DNA of 64,000 nucleotides from Ciona intestinalis (lineage: Eukaryota; Chordata; Ascidiacea; Phlebobranchia; Cionidae): positions 1,072,300-1,136,299 of the forward strand of contig NC_020170.2 of NCBI RefSeq assembly GCF_000224145.3, written 5' to 3'. Both the position numbers and the translations under genes were made by a program. This document shows positions 1 to 11,477 of the stretch, in pieces (the stretch's first letter is position 1; every line of letters begins with the position of its first letter). Under the pieces are notes generated by a model that was given only the letters and a program-made list of their open reading frames with translations, was not told where the DNA came from and made no database searches.

Positions 1-160
1 CAGTTTAATATCTATCAAAATATGAATATTCAAGGCAAAATGATTTATAACCGATAATCTGCAAGTTGGTAAGCTAGAATAATGTTTTATAAGAAGGTAG
101 GCCATAACATAAACACTTATTAATGTTTTGTGTCATATTTTATAGCATGAACACTTGGCA

Positions 161-1529
161 TTACTTTAAAGTGCTGCCGGGAAATCCTCTTCTAGATATT
201 GAGAACAGGTTTGAACTGGAATGATCGAGTAAACTTAAATCTAATCCTCCACACATGCTGTTGGTATGACGGTCAGACCCATATGCTGGAACAAAGTGAT
301 TATCATACAGGTGAAAGTAAATGAATAAACTGCAGAATAAGGGAACACACATTTTCTATTCTAAAGTATTCCACTACATGAACAAAAAATATTACTTTTA
401 AAAAGATTACAAAGATCATAATACTTAAGATGGCTAGTGTAATTGACCATTTGAAACATGAAAGAACAATTTGATTTACCACGCTTAATTTAAAGGTATC
501 TACTTCTGAAGATAAAGCATAAAATGGAATACTCAGCAATAGCAATTACGGTACTTTCATAATTCTATAAACAGAACTATAGTTGAAAGTTGACTTAACA
601 TATTATTAATACATAGCATTCTATGTTACAATTATATCACCTCTACTTCGAGCACCAGTTTTCAGCAACCTTAAATTTGCAATGGAAGCAGGGAAATTTC
701 CTTTGCTGTTACCAGAATACACCTGATCTGCTTGTGGAATATAATTCACATCAATGTATTTAAACTGGGCATCATTTGGATCGGCGGAAAGTTGTTGAAA
801 TGATCTTCGCTGTTGAAGGTAGTTGACCTGAAATTAAACAGTTAATAATTATACATATATATATAATTAATTAATTAAATTGCATAAACAGTATAAATAT
901 TCCAAACAATAATGCAGGTATACATCCAATCTATATTATATTACAATGCAGCATGTCAACAAACACTTTACCTATTTTTTTAGTGGATTACTTAAAAATA
1001 GAGAACTGTAAAGATAGTGCCAACAAAATACGTATAATCTATAACTCATAACTACTATGGGTATCCTAAATCAGTTGCCGTAGGTTCACAATAGGTGCTT
1101 TTGCAATATTGATCAATACGGGTTGGTAGTCTATTCACCATAAAGTGATATCCTTATGTGTACATTATCATAAAGGCAATATTAGCAGACTGTTATCTGC
1201 ATGTTGTCCTTGAATTGGTGCAATCAATTACACAGATATGTTCAGACATGCCTTAAACAAGACCTTTGTTATATAAGTGCGCAATACTAACGAAACCATA
1301 GTAAACCTATTTTTTTCAGTTTTCGCTATTAGAGCAACTATTTTTAACCAAAAATCAAAATAGTATATCAAAATAAGTCCTACTTGTAGCTTCAATGCCT
1401 TCCTTCTTTCTGTTTTTTTCTTGGCCGCCCATTTCTTATGTGAGGATACAATAGGAGCAAGGGCCTCCTGTACTTGATATGAAAGATCATTTTCAATCTT
1501 GGAGCGAAGGTTCACTTTCCAGCCTTGAT
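161..1529 (-). CDS. 3' part of an unidentified gene (three exons seen)
   Basis: Three exons join in phase on the minus strand: 1384-1529, 641-827 and 161-285. The first encodes a basic helical stretch containing KKWAAKKKTERRKALKLQ. The second contains QFKYIDVNYIPQADQVY. The third ends in SISRRGFPGSTLK followed by TAA. The middle exon uses a GTGATA donor; if that donor is skipped the frame stops a few codons on after GDIIVT, so an alternative shorter end is possible. Codon content and phase match support real coding sequence, but I do not recognise the family. The entry phase of the first exon requires an upstream exon; a 23-nt candidate lies at 2580-2602, beyond the transposon at 1.8-2.4 kb. 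Confidence 0.6.
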
Positions 1530-2003
1530 CTGTGTTTATTGAGAAAATTAATTCGCGCCGAAGTTTTACCCTAAATTATTAGGGTTTTAGTTACACAGGA
1601 AAAACAAACAATTATTTCGATTACAAACAACCTGTGCCTGTGCATGTAGTTTCTTTTGAGTTGTAATGATGGAAAAAATGTAAGAATTGTTTGGGAAAAC
1701 CCCAAAATTAAAGATTTATCTATTCTATTGTTTTCAATCTGGGTTTCATACATTTCATGCCCATTTTCAACACATGGGACTATACAAAGAAGACGGAAAT
1801 TTTTTTCCGCTAGAGGCGGTAATTATTTAAATTAAAAAATACGGAAAAACGAACAAAACAGCACTACAAAGTGTTAATAAGTGTAAAACAAATTAATTAA
1901 ATAATAAAAATACCTTTCTAAATACATAAAACACTAGTAAGAACGTATTTCCCACATTAGGTCGGTTATATACGCTCTTTCGTTGTGTTTACTGTCGTCG
2001 AGT

Positions 2004-2080
2004 CTGTGGTGTAGCGGTTTGCGTGCGGTCGTAAACTCTCTTTGTTTCATTTTTACCGAGTTCGAGTCCCGCACAGTGGA
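2004..2080 (+). other. tRNA-like block with A- and B-box matches, inside the MITE
   Basis: TGTAGCGGTTTGCG resembles a Pol III A box and GTTCGAGTCCC closely matches a B box about 50 bases later. CTGTG near the start can pair with CACAG near the end, as an acceptor stem would. A run of seven T follows at about 2085, a possible Pol III stop. The T-arm and anticodon stems pair poorly, so this is more likely a decayed tRNA or SINE head than a working tRNA gene. Confidence 0.55.
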
Positions 2081-2122
2081 ATACTTTTTTTATATTTTTT
2101 TCAAGTTTGTTTAGTTTGACGA

Positions 2123-2282
2123 GTTAGGGGTTAGGGGTTAGGGGTTAGGGGTTAGGGGTTAGGGGTTAGTGTTAGGGGTTAGAGGTTAGGGGTTAGAGGT
2201 TAGGGGTTAGGGGTTAGAGGTTAGGGGTTAGAGGTTAGAGGTTAGGGGTTAGTGTTAGGGGTTAGTGTTAGGGGTTAGGGGT
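2123..2282 (+). repeat. Telomere-like minisatellite, unit TTAGGGG with variants
   Basis: About twenty tandem units of GGGGTTA (TTAGGGG), interspersed with TTAGAGG and shortened TTAGTG variants. The unit is one G longer than the TTAGGG telomere repeat of chordates and the array is degenerate. It lies wholly inside the MITE, so it is internal cargo and not a chromosome end. Each unit has a run of four G, so the strand could form G-quadruplexes. Confidence 0.9.
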
Positions 2283-2579
2283 TTATATCTTATGTGTATA
2301 AACCGTGAAACTAACTGCTCCCCATAAAATAGAGAAACGAATTTGTCATTGTCTCCTAGCGGAAAAAATTTTCCGTCTTCTCTGTATAGCTCCATGTATT
2401 TTCAACTTTAAAGTATGAAACTTATGTAGGTGATAGCAGCTTTAAACTTCAACATAATATTAGCTATAATAGGCGGTATATATGTTATGACACCATTAAT
2501 AATCATTCCTGCTTAAATTGTCAAATCAGTAAAAATCTTTTATATAGTGAGGAAGTGAGCTAGACTAACCGTTTTCCAA

Positions 2580-2602
2580 GGACGTTGAACCGCTGCAGAT
2601 AG
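2580..2602 (-). CDS. Possible 23-nt microexon of the left-hand gene
   Basis: On the minus strand a CTGCAG acceptor is followed by 23 bases and then a GTTAGT donor. If spliced to the exon at 1384-1529 the frame stays open and reads about GSTSLEN followed by DQGW. This rests only on splice-site and phase matching and could be chance. Confidence 0.2.
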
Positions 2603-4009
2603 AAATAATATCCCCAAATCGTGTTTTTCTTGAGTCTACCGACATGCACGAACATATGGTGAATTAAAATAGTAAAACAAATACAGTTACATCTGCAATA
2701 CGTTCATCATATACCAGCTCGTAAAAATGTAAAAAGATTCACGACGTTTAAATAAACTTTGTTTTAAAACAAGGTTTAAGTACTAATACACTATATGAAC
2801 GCTGTTTTACGGAAAATTGTATTATATATCCCAAAACTTTTGCGAAAAGATGCGCTTACAGGCTCCGCCAAGGTCAAACAGTGCTCAACTAACCCGGCGC
2901 AGCAAAAAAACGAAAGAAAAACAAAGCGGCGTCCTCTTTTTTCGCGCGTCACCCCTGACGACGGGACTTTCCCTTAGTAGTGACCGGGAACAAAACGAAT
3001 TCGATTGGGCTGTTTTTCCAAAGTCCTATACCAACTCTATCTAGCTGGTTATACGTCGTTGCCCTAATAAACTTGGGTTATCAAATGAATAAATACCAAC
3101 ACGTAAAACAGGTTTTAATCGTACTGGCATTACCAGAGCCATAGAAATACCGACTCTGGGCATTACAATGTGCGCTAAATTAAAGAAAAAACAATATTTT
3201 GACACATAACAGCATTCAATATTCAAATTATTATGAAACAACTTCTTGGATAAATGTCTAAATCAGCGTCTGACTCCGCCTCAATGAATTCCTCTTTTTT
3301 ATAAACATGACATTTACCAATAGCTCAGATGTTATGAGTGACCTCTCTCATCTGTGCCAAATAGCTAGGTTGATAAAATCACTCATTTTCCACTCTCTTT
3401 AGTTTATTAGCTTATGTCAACCACTTGGCACAAACTGACAAATAAGAAATTGAATTCCCAATTGAAAAAGTTCAGTAACTGCGATTAAAACTGCAAACAA
3501 AATAGATTTACAAGTAAAACGATATTTTGAACTGCCTTCCTATTTGAACAAAAAACAAACAGATATCTGTGTATAAAATAATTTCTAATGGAAATAGGCT
3601 TCATATAGATCTTATCAAGATAGAAGTGTACAATAAAACAGACTCTAGCATAAATAAATATAACAAGATTTTTAAAGTTTTGTCAAAAATATTTTAAGTA
3701 AAAATAACTGCGCTACGATGTATTATGTAGGCTTACATACAGAAGCCTTAAAATATAGGATTTGAAAGTAGTTGGCAGTATTTACATCAAACTTTCTATA
3801 AATGCACATTCCCCGACAGTTAGTACCAAGTATTATCCAATTCCTATCATGTAACATGTAATGCATGGTTACAAATACTCATTTAAATTTGATTTACCCC
3901 TGATGAAAAAACTTTAGTTTGTCTAAGCTTAAGTGCGTTTAAATGTGAAATTCCAAGTCAGACAAAAATGATTTTGACACAGTTGATACTTAAAAAAACA
4001 CTTTTATGG
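2603..4009. other. Intergenic stretch, no gene recognised
   Basis: A GC-richer patch near 2840-3000 gives short overlapping open frames on the plus strand with no convincing codon pattern. The rest is AT-rich. The right end should hold the 3' UTR of nucleobindin, which is read towards it on the minus strand. I see no RNA gene or clear repeat in it. Confidence 0.5.
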
Positions 4010-7000
4010 TTAGGGTACAACTTGGGCTTGCTGGGCTGCTTGTGCTTGTTGGGCTGCTTGAGCTTGTTGTGCTGCTTGCGCTTGTTGTGCAGCTTGCGCT
4101 TGTTGGGCAGCTTGCGCTTGTTGAGCAGCTTGCGCTTGTTGGGCAGCTTGCGCTTGTTGAGCAGCTTGCGCTTGTTGGGCAGCTTGTGCCTGCTGTGCTG
4201 CTTGCGCTTGTTGTGCTGCTTGAGCTTGTTGTGCTGCTTGAGCTTGTTGTGCTGCTTGTGCCTGTTGTGCTGCTTGAGCTTGTTGTGCTGCTTGTGCCTG
4301 TTGTGCTGCTTGAGCTTGTTGTGCCTGTTGTGCAGCTAACTGTGCTTGCTGTGCAGCTTGGTCATGAACAGGAGGTGCAGCTGGATCTGATGGTTTGAGT
4401 TGAGTATCATCATCCACGAGTCCTTGGGCTTTCTTTACAGTCTGAAGGTCTTTGTGAGCCTTAGCTACAGCTTCATCCTTAGCAGCACCTTCAGGCATGC
4501 TGTCCAGCTTTAACTTAATATTTGAAACCGCTTTTTCAGATGCTTCATGCTGTAAATAGAAACACATAGATAATAATGAATATTCTAAACGTAAATACTA
4601 CATATAAAAGTTAAATAACATTCAAAGGCTGAAGTTTAAATGTCCTTAATTCTCTTTCCTTAACATAACTATCAACTATAACTGTCAACATACACCTCTA
4701 GGCCATTACAACTGGTTTCCTTTAAATTTCATGTACTATATTATACATACTCTAAATATTAAATATTACGATGCATTTTTTTGTATTATACCTAAATATA
4801 AAAACATACCTTTGCCATTTCACTTTTCATTTGCAAAACCTCTTTACTTTGTTGCTGAAGATCTTTATGCAACTCCTGTATTTTTTCTTCCTGTTGTTTT
4901 ATTTGTTGTTCCTTGTGTTCCAAGTATGCTTGTTCATGCTCTTGGATACCATCCTAAACAAGTAAGCAAAATTGAATACTTTTTCAAAGAATTCTGGCAT
5001 TAGAAATGACAGGAATTAGTATGCCAACATGGAACACATTCCTCTTTTAGTAAAAAGAATCAAAAATGGTAATAAAAATACTAATTATAGAATACTTTTT
5101 AATCTTTTTTCTATAAAGAGAGGATTCTTTTTGGATTTTTTTTATATTATTTTAAAATATTTCCTTGAAGTCTAAACAACCAATTAAGGACCATGTGGAA
5201 TAATTGTGCTTGACCAAGGCACATAACATACCCACACAATATATTATATAAGCATCACCAAGTCTTGAACCCATATAGTAATTACGCAAAACATTATTGT
5301 GAATTCCTTACCAGTGCAGCTTCTCGCCTATTATCACCAAGTTCCCGTCTCATTCCACCCAACGTCTTCGCTTGTGCTTTCAATACTTCAAGTTTTGCTT
5401 TAATCTCTTGTTCTTGGTCAGAAATGTTCTCTCTGTATTTACGAAGCTCATCTTGTGTGTAGAGAGTGTGCTCCAACAGCATTTGGTCAATTGTCTTCAT
5501 ATGAAAATGGGATGAGTTAATACATGAAATAGAAAGAATTCACAGAAATGAATTTCAAAAGTTTTAACTCTTTTTCTTCACCTTCTATGTTTTTTTACAA
5601 ATATTTTTACTCTTATGCTATAAAATCAACACTTAAAATGCTTAACGGATTTCTTTTTATTTTAAATACAAGAATAAACTGTTACAACAAACCTTATAAC
5701 TGTTTTCATCCGGGTTTGCAAACTCTGGTGTGTCTGAATATTTAAGAAACTCTTCCAGAGTGATGAGACCGTCATTGTTCTTATCAACCTCCTTCATCAC
5801 GTGCTCCCGCATCCGTGTCCTCTCCTCTTCCATCTGCATGATGCTCTCTTCACTGTTGTCCGCATATACTTTGGAAAGCTGAAGAATAAAAAGATTTTAA
5901 TAAACTTCTAATTATAAGTGTATATTTGAATTTAAAACTAAGTCAGGCTTCCGGCAGTCAAAAACTAAATAAGAAACTGTTTTTATTATATTATATAAAA
6001 TGTTCAAAACATATTGCGCCAAAAGATAAGTTTAGAGTTTTCAAAGAAATATTTATTATTTAAAGACACCACTAAGAAGATGGCTCATTAAAACTACCAT
6101 TAGATACTTACATCTTTATCAAATATAGCTTCAAGTTCCATTGAATCCATGTACCCATCTCCATTTACATCTGTAACATTAACAAAGTAAAATAAACTAT
6201 CCCATTTCCCATACATATATTGTTATATTAACAAATGACAGATCCTGTGTTTGATTTATTCTGCAGAAACTATATTTCAACAACTTTTGTTGTATTTTTT
6301 TAATTTGCCAATTAACATTAAAACAGCTAAAAGTTTTACACCATATTGTGTTTTCTAAACAACATCAGTAGTCAGTACATTCAGGTTTACCCCAATTACT
6401 CTTAGTATTAAAAGTATTCATTCTGTAAGATTAAAAAAGAAGATGAAGCATGCAATATAAACGAATAGGTAGCAAAACATGCACAGAAGGTGGGCAGCCA
6501 ATCACATGCAAATAAATTGTATTATTGTTTTGTTTCATGCATTATTTATAATGGATTAATCAAAGGGTTAACAGATTATTGTATGCTGTTAAATGTTTAA
6601 GAAATTTATTGTGTTAATAAAAGAATGGTGCAACAAATTAACTAGATAAAGAAAGTGTTTTTTCTAGAAAAAAAGCCCTGACAAGTCTTAAATGCTTACT
6701 GTCTGTTTTTACTGATGTTTTAACAGCAACACAATATCCTGTATAACTTCAATATTAAAATACCTCTGCAGGTAAGCAGTAAAGTCAAACAACTACTTTT
6801 AAAAGAAGTAAAATGCAGGAACTGGTTAAAAAAGTACAAAAGACAAAGTTAGACTAATATAAAGAAGCCCTCATACTCTGTGAACTCTTAATAAAATGTA
6901 AACTTTCTCTAATTATTTCTTTCATTATCACCTTGCAATCAGTTGCTCTTAGCAAAAATTGCATTTAATTTTCACGACTTTTACTTCTTATATTTTTTCA

Positions 7001-10000
7001 CTGCTGTCTTGAACAAATAGAACCACCCATGCAAACGTGTAGCACCTATGGAACGCAACAACAGTGAGCATGCGCCTGTCCTGCCTCACCATGCATTTTG
7101 AAGAAGGTTTTAGGATTAAACTCCTGTTCTCCAAGCCCATCTTCCTCATTCCAAACATCCTCAAGCTGTGCCTTGCTTCCCTGGATCACGAGGATCAGAA
7201 TGAAAAAGGATTTAAATTAGAAAACAGCATGCAACTGCACAGTGCAAATGATTGCGGGCAAAACATAGATATTTTGACACTACAGTGGTGCGTGGGTGCA
7301 CAGACACACACACACTGACCATGTATGAAAAAGAAGGTTTTAGGATTAAATTTCTCATCCTGTAGACCGTCTTCCGTGTCCCATACATCACCAAGCTGTT
7401 CTTTGCTGCCCTATTATAAACACCATACTATGGTCTACTTGTACCAATAAAAGTGATTTGGTTGACATACCATACTAGATGTGTCTGTTGCCAATAAAAT
7501 CACATTAAACTTATCATCTTATTGAATAGGCCAGTTTAAACAGCACTAAGTATTTGTTTGGTTTTGACTGTCTAAGGTGTAAAACTATAAATTATCCAGA
7601 AAAGTTTGGAAAATTACAGCAATTGTTATGTTGCATGGTTTAAAAAGCACATAATTTTTTTAAAAACTTGAAGTAACCCCTACAAAACAAACTTTGGAAA
7701 TACAAAGCAATCAAACAGGGCAACCTTATACAGTACATGGTTCAGCCCGCAGACAATAAACTAATAAACACAGAGTGTCCATGTCTATCAAGTATCAATG
7801 TATTTAAACAAATTAAAGCTTGAAGGCAGGATGTAACATAGGAAGTCATCATTTGTGACTTCTTCATCCGTTTTACAAAAGTTACCAAGAAGTGGTCATT
7901 GTTTACCAGTCCCATAAATTATGGATTATTTTATTGATTATTGTATTAACATGGTACGCTGTACGCACACTTTGAAACAAAAGCAAACAAATCAATAATA
8001 TGAAAAATTGACTAGGCATTTGTAGTCATAGTTGTAGAGTGTCTAAAAATTGTACTGACTGAATTAAGATAGAACTTTGTTTATTGGTCATTCGAGGGCA
8101 AATCAAACGGAATATAAACAATTTTCCAATAGGATGCATCTCTGGCTGCAGAGCATCAAAAAACTGCCATTTTAAGGCAAAATTATAATTTTTTTTACAA
8201 GAAACTCCAAAACATTTGTAATGAATTAAAATTATATATATATAAATCACTCTTTTTAAGTCTTACCGGGTGATGTATAGATGATTTATCGGCCAATTCT
8301 TGCTGATGTTTTCTGTAGTCATCTTCTGCCTTCTTTCTCTCCTGTTCATCCAACATCTTCAGTTTCTCTTCCCTTTTCATCTCCCTCCTCATCTCAAACT
8401 TCTTAAACTCCTCATGCCGGTCACGATCAAAATTTTCCAAGTCAGATGTTGCCTGGTGAAAGAAGAGGTTAAAATAAATTAAAAACTTCAGAATTTGTCC
8501 AAGCCTAATCATCATTCAAGTAAGACTGTAGGACTGGGGTAATGGGCCAAGTCTGGCCTAAATCCCAGGTCCTCACAGACCTCACCCATACAGAAGACTG
8601 TAGGACCTCATATATATGCAACCAGTTTTCTAATTTAATGTGATATATTTTCTAGATTAATGTGATATATGGTATGAGTTTGTAAATAGTAACCAACGGC
8701 AAAAACTGTAAAAACTAGACCTATTGCATACAGCACACTAAGTTAGTATGAAACAAGTTTAGAGTATTAAACAAAACTTACTGTTTTGATAAGTTTGGTC
8801 AAATCATCTGCTTCAAATGTGTGCGGACTTCCATGGTCAAGATGATTGGCTATTTGTTTAAGATATCCACTCCTCTGTACTTTGCGACCTGTGGTAACAT
8901 ACAAGATACAGCCATTATAAAAAGTGCACAAGCAGGAATATAGATTATGTTTGAACTGTAAAATCTGCTTGCATATAGTTATAAGCAAAACTATGGCCCA
9001 AACCAAATTGGGAAGAATTCAGGTAAAAAGCAAAACATGTTCTGTTACTTTTGCTATCATTTCGCAAACATGTTTGCATTGTTTGGACAACTACTGTTTA
9101 ATTGAAATAATGGTGCCAAAAGATCAGTGTTCTCAAAACACAGTAATATCCTACATAATTGTAATAGAAATTATACAATAGAGTTTAGAAAAGGTTGTTA
9201 TTTTTCAAACATTTACTAGTGCTATACATTACTTAATTAGCACATTATTCTTAACAAAGAATTAAATTACTACATTTGGAACATAATCAATAAAAAAGAG
9301 AGAAATTATCGTGATCAGGTTTCTAAAATGGTAATTTAAGGAGAGATCCCTTTGGTCCTGTACCATTCGTTGCCCCAGGCATGTTTTAACTTTTAACACA
9401 ATTCTGGTGACAGTACTAGATTGCACTGTATTTTATTATTTGTGTTTCTGTATAAAATCTACATTATAAATGTGAACTTTAATCTTTAACCACATATCCT
9501 TAAAATGAACTAAAATCAGTTCTAATAATAACTAAACTTAAAATAAGAATGTATTCACCTTGTTGTACATCTTTCTTACCTACATTGACTTTATATAGAC
9601 ATTAACCCTACCCCAGTTATTGATTTAAGAAACAGTTTTCGACACCCTTTACCATACAAACGATACTGTTATCAAGAAAGCATATGCTACAAACACATCA
9701 TACATATATATATATTCATAATATTGAACCTATTAAAAATTTTCATTTAGACATTCACCTTTGTCCAATTCAACCTTTGCATGCAGAATCTTTCTCAGTC
9801 TGTTTAATTCTTCTTTTTTTAAAGCATCAAGTTTTGTTCTTATTTCTCCAGATACGCTGTATAACTCGTTGCTCAATGCACCATTCTGTATATTAAGTAT
9901 AGTTGATTAATTTACATGGTGAAACGGGTAAAATAATTATGCTACAATAAAGAATACTTAACGTAAAATTATTGCTGTCATTAACCATAAGATATCTTAT

Positions 10001-10743
10001 AAACACATTTAAGACACAGTGTATGTGCCAAAGTTCCTTTTCTCCCAATATCAACATATAAAAGATTTGTACATACTTACAAATGTGGTAGGTTACTTTA
10101 AATATGAAATAAAATACTTTTTGTATCTTCTCAAATTATAATTTGCAATAATGAACCTGTTTATCTATAGTTTTAAAAATTGACTTGATCTAGTAAATTT
10201 AAAAACGCAAAGACTGTTGAATTACTTTAATATCATCCAAATCGGCAGTTTCCATTTTCTTTTTAAACGACTCATCACTCTCAAGAAGTTTTATCACCTT
10301 CTGTAGATACTGATCATAATACAAACCTGTGTTCTAAAAGGGAACATAGGTCAGAGGTTTATATTGAGTTTGCAACAGAATTTATGAATCTGTTTACGTC
10401 ACACAAAACCTATTTAATTCAGCATGCTAAAATTTTTACATGCTGCGCAAATTGTTTATAAATTATTATTATTGGTAAAAATGTTGTAACAAATAATGTT
10501 ATAGTCTCTTCCACAGCACACACCAAAGTATGTATATATAATTACTTATTTTAAAAGCATTGCATTATTATTACTTACTACTGGATTTGCATCTGGTGGG
10601 GCTTGTTCTTCATTCTGACTAACTGGTTGTTGTGGACGTTTTGTAGGTGCTGGTGCACTGTTTACTAAACTAATAAACGATAAAAGACCTACACACGCAA
10701 TACATATGGTCCTATACATAACGCTGAAATGTCTGTAAGACAT
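4010..10743 (-). CDS. NUCB: Nucleobindin (NUCB1/NUCB2 orthologue), 11 coding positions, about 631 aa
   Basis: Minus-strand exons in transcript order: 10579-10743, 10226-10333, 9759-9885, 8782-8888, 8267-8452, one of 7320-7410 or 7090-7180, 6112-6170, 5693-5878, 5312-5494, 4810-4953, 4010-4549; all phases fit. Residues 1-30 are a signal peptide (core VGLLSFISLVNSA). NTGLYYDQYLQKVIKLLE matches the conserved nucleobindin start. A basic region follows (RHEEFKKFEMRREMKREEK), then two EF-hands with loops DVNGDGYMDSME and DKNNDGLITLEE, a long coiled coil, and a Gln/Ala tail. Nucleobindins are Golgi, secretory and cytosolic calcium-binding proteins, and in vertebrates NUCB2 is the nesfatin precursor. 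The usual length is about 420-460 aa; the excess here is mostly the tail. Exon 1 exists in a second copy at 11.5 kb. Confidence 0.95.
4013..4345 (-). repeat. Gln/Ala triplet-rich repeat coding the nucleobindin C-terminal tail
   Basis: About eighteen imperfect 18-base units encode repeated QAQAAQ, ending in AQVVP and stop. Units mix CAA/CAG and GCA/GCT/GCC codons and form higher-order blocks (for example TTGGGCAGC and TTGTGCTGC versions on the plus strand), which suggests growth by unequal crossing-over or slippage. The array is likely length-polymorphic. It extends the Q-rich end known in vertebrate nucleobindins. The leucine-rich plus-strand open frames here are its shadows. Confidence 0.85.
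7090..7180 (-). CDS. NUCB: Nucleobindin alternative exon B (downstream of the pair)
   Basis: Also 91 nt, with a CAG acceptor and GTGAGG donor. It encodes GSKAQLEDVWNEEDGLGEQE then FNPKTFFKMH. It is closer than exon A to the vertebrate nucleobindin segment (VWEETDGLD...FDPKTFFKLHD), because it keeps K before M/L-H-D. The two exons are separated by a 139-base intron and clearly arose by tandem duplication. Confidence 0.85.
7320..7410 (-). CDS. NUCB: Nucleobindin alternative exon A (upstream of the pair)
   Basis: A 91-nt exon between an AG acceptor and a GTCAGT donor encodes GSKEQLGDVWDTEDGLQDEK and then FNPKTFFFIH, with one base carried over. It occupies the same position as exon B at 7090-7180, just before the first EF-hand loop. 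Entry phase is 0 and exit phase is 1 in both exons. Using both, or neither, would break the frame entering the EF-hand exon at 6112-6170, so the two must be used one at a time. Confidence 0.85.
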
Positions 10744-11034
10744 CTTCTATTATTATTTAAGAAAAGTTTGTGCCAAAATTTTAACACGAAGGGTATAAAC
10801 AATTTGCACGTGTCGTAACTACAATAAATTGATTGCGGTTCAAGCTATCAGTCCGGTTTAAAGACTTTCATATAAGGCTACGTGGCACCAACTACGCGAC
10901 TTCCAATCTCCGTTAACAGTGCATATACAAAAACCTCATGCGCTGACGTAACATAACATTCCACGGTTGATCGATCATGCGTTTCTGCATGCCCCATAGA
11001 TACAGTATAAACAAAACTATAGGGCTCTAGGCCA
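10510..11034. repeat. 525-bp segment (nucleobindin exon 1 plus upstream region), copy 1
   Basis: Matches 11478-12002 at a constant offset of 968 bases, with about ten substitutions and no indel (about 98% identity). It covers the 3' end of intron 1, the coding exon 1 and about 290 bases upstream of the ATG, which presumably includes the promoter. Copy 2 starts directly at the end of a 50-N gap, which points to an assembly cause. Confidence 0.9.
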
Positions 11035-11427
11035 GAGTCGTATAAACACCGAGTAGTCCAACTGCCGTCTATGTGTGTCCAAAATAGAGCAAAAGTGGTG
11101 ACTTTGACAATGGGTTTAAACGAACTTGTTAAGTTTTGTTTGTGTTTTCCTATTGTGGGAAGGTGTAAAACAGCTTCTATTTACCTTACCAAACATTTTT
11201 TAGAAAAAATGTATAAATTTAACCGCTTTAAATGACTAAAATGTCGCAAATCAACCGCTTCTAATTCTAATTTTTGACTTTTTTTGACACAGAAAACAAA
11301 TAACACATGTTTTTTTACATATTTCAACCTTTAAATTTGTTTTTAGGCCCAAGTTTTTCTGTAATTTACCGAAAAACATACATTTTCCCTATACCTACTG
11401 TGTTATTTTGGACCCAAATTGCCGTTC

Positions 11428-11477
11428 NNNNNNNNNNNNNNNNNNNNNNNNNNNNNNNNNNNNNNNNNNNNNNNNNN
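11428..11477. other. Assembly gap (50 N)
   Basis: Run of exactly 50 N, a placeholder of unknown true length. It abuts the duplicated nucleobindin exon 1 segment. Confidence 1.

Larger units (their letters stand above)
1772..2397. mobile_element. MITE with 42-bp inverted ends, 9-bp target duplication and a tRNA-like/telomere-like interior
   Basis: The left end begins ACATGGGACTATACAAAG and the right end, read on the other strand, begins ACATGGAGCTATACAGAG. The two agree over about 42 bases (to TTTTCCGCTAG) with four mismatches. Immediately outside both ends lies ATTTTCAAC (1763-1771 and 2398-2406), a perfect 9-bp target duplication. Nine-base duplications with longish inverted ends are typical of the Mutator (MULE) superfamily, so a MULE-derived MITE is the best guess; hAT normally gives 8 bp. 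There is no transposase. The interior holds a tRNA-like block (about 2004-2080) and a G-rich heptamer array (2123-2282). It lies inside or just upstream of the left-hand gene. Confidence 0.85.

Noticed and set aside
641-827. Gene ending at GDIIVT stop inside this region as the only form
   Set aside because: A GTGATA donor just before it joins in phase to a well-formed last exon at 161-285, so the read-through stop is less likely, though still possible.
2004-2080. A functional tRNA gene
   Set aside because: A and B boxes are good but the T-arm and anticodon stems do not pair properly and the spacing is loose.
2123-2282. A true telomere or recent chromosome fusion point
   Set aside because: The array is short, degenerate, has a 7-base unit and lies inside a transposon with its own inverted ends.
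2123-2282. CRISPR-like repeat array
   Set aside because: Repeats are contiguous without spacers, and the genome is animal.
3968-4398. Long leucine-rich open frames on the plus strand
   Set aside because: They are the reverse reading of the Q/A-rich nucleobindin exon; composition follows mechanically from the repeat.
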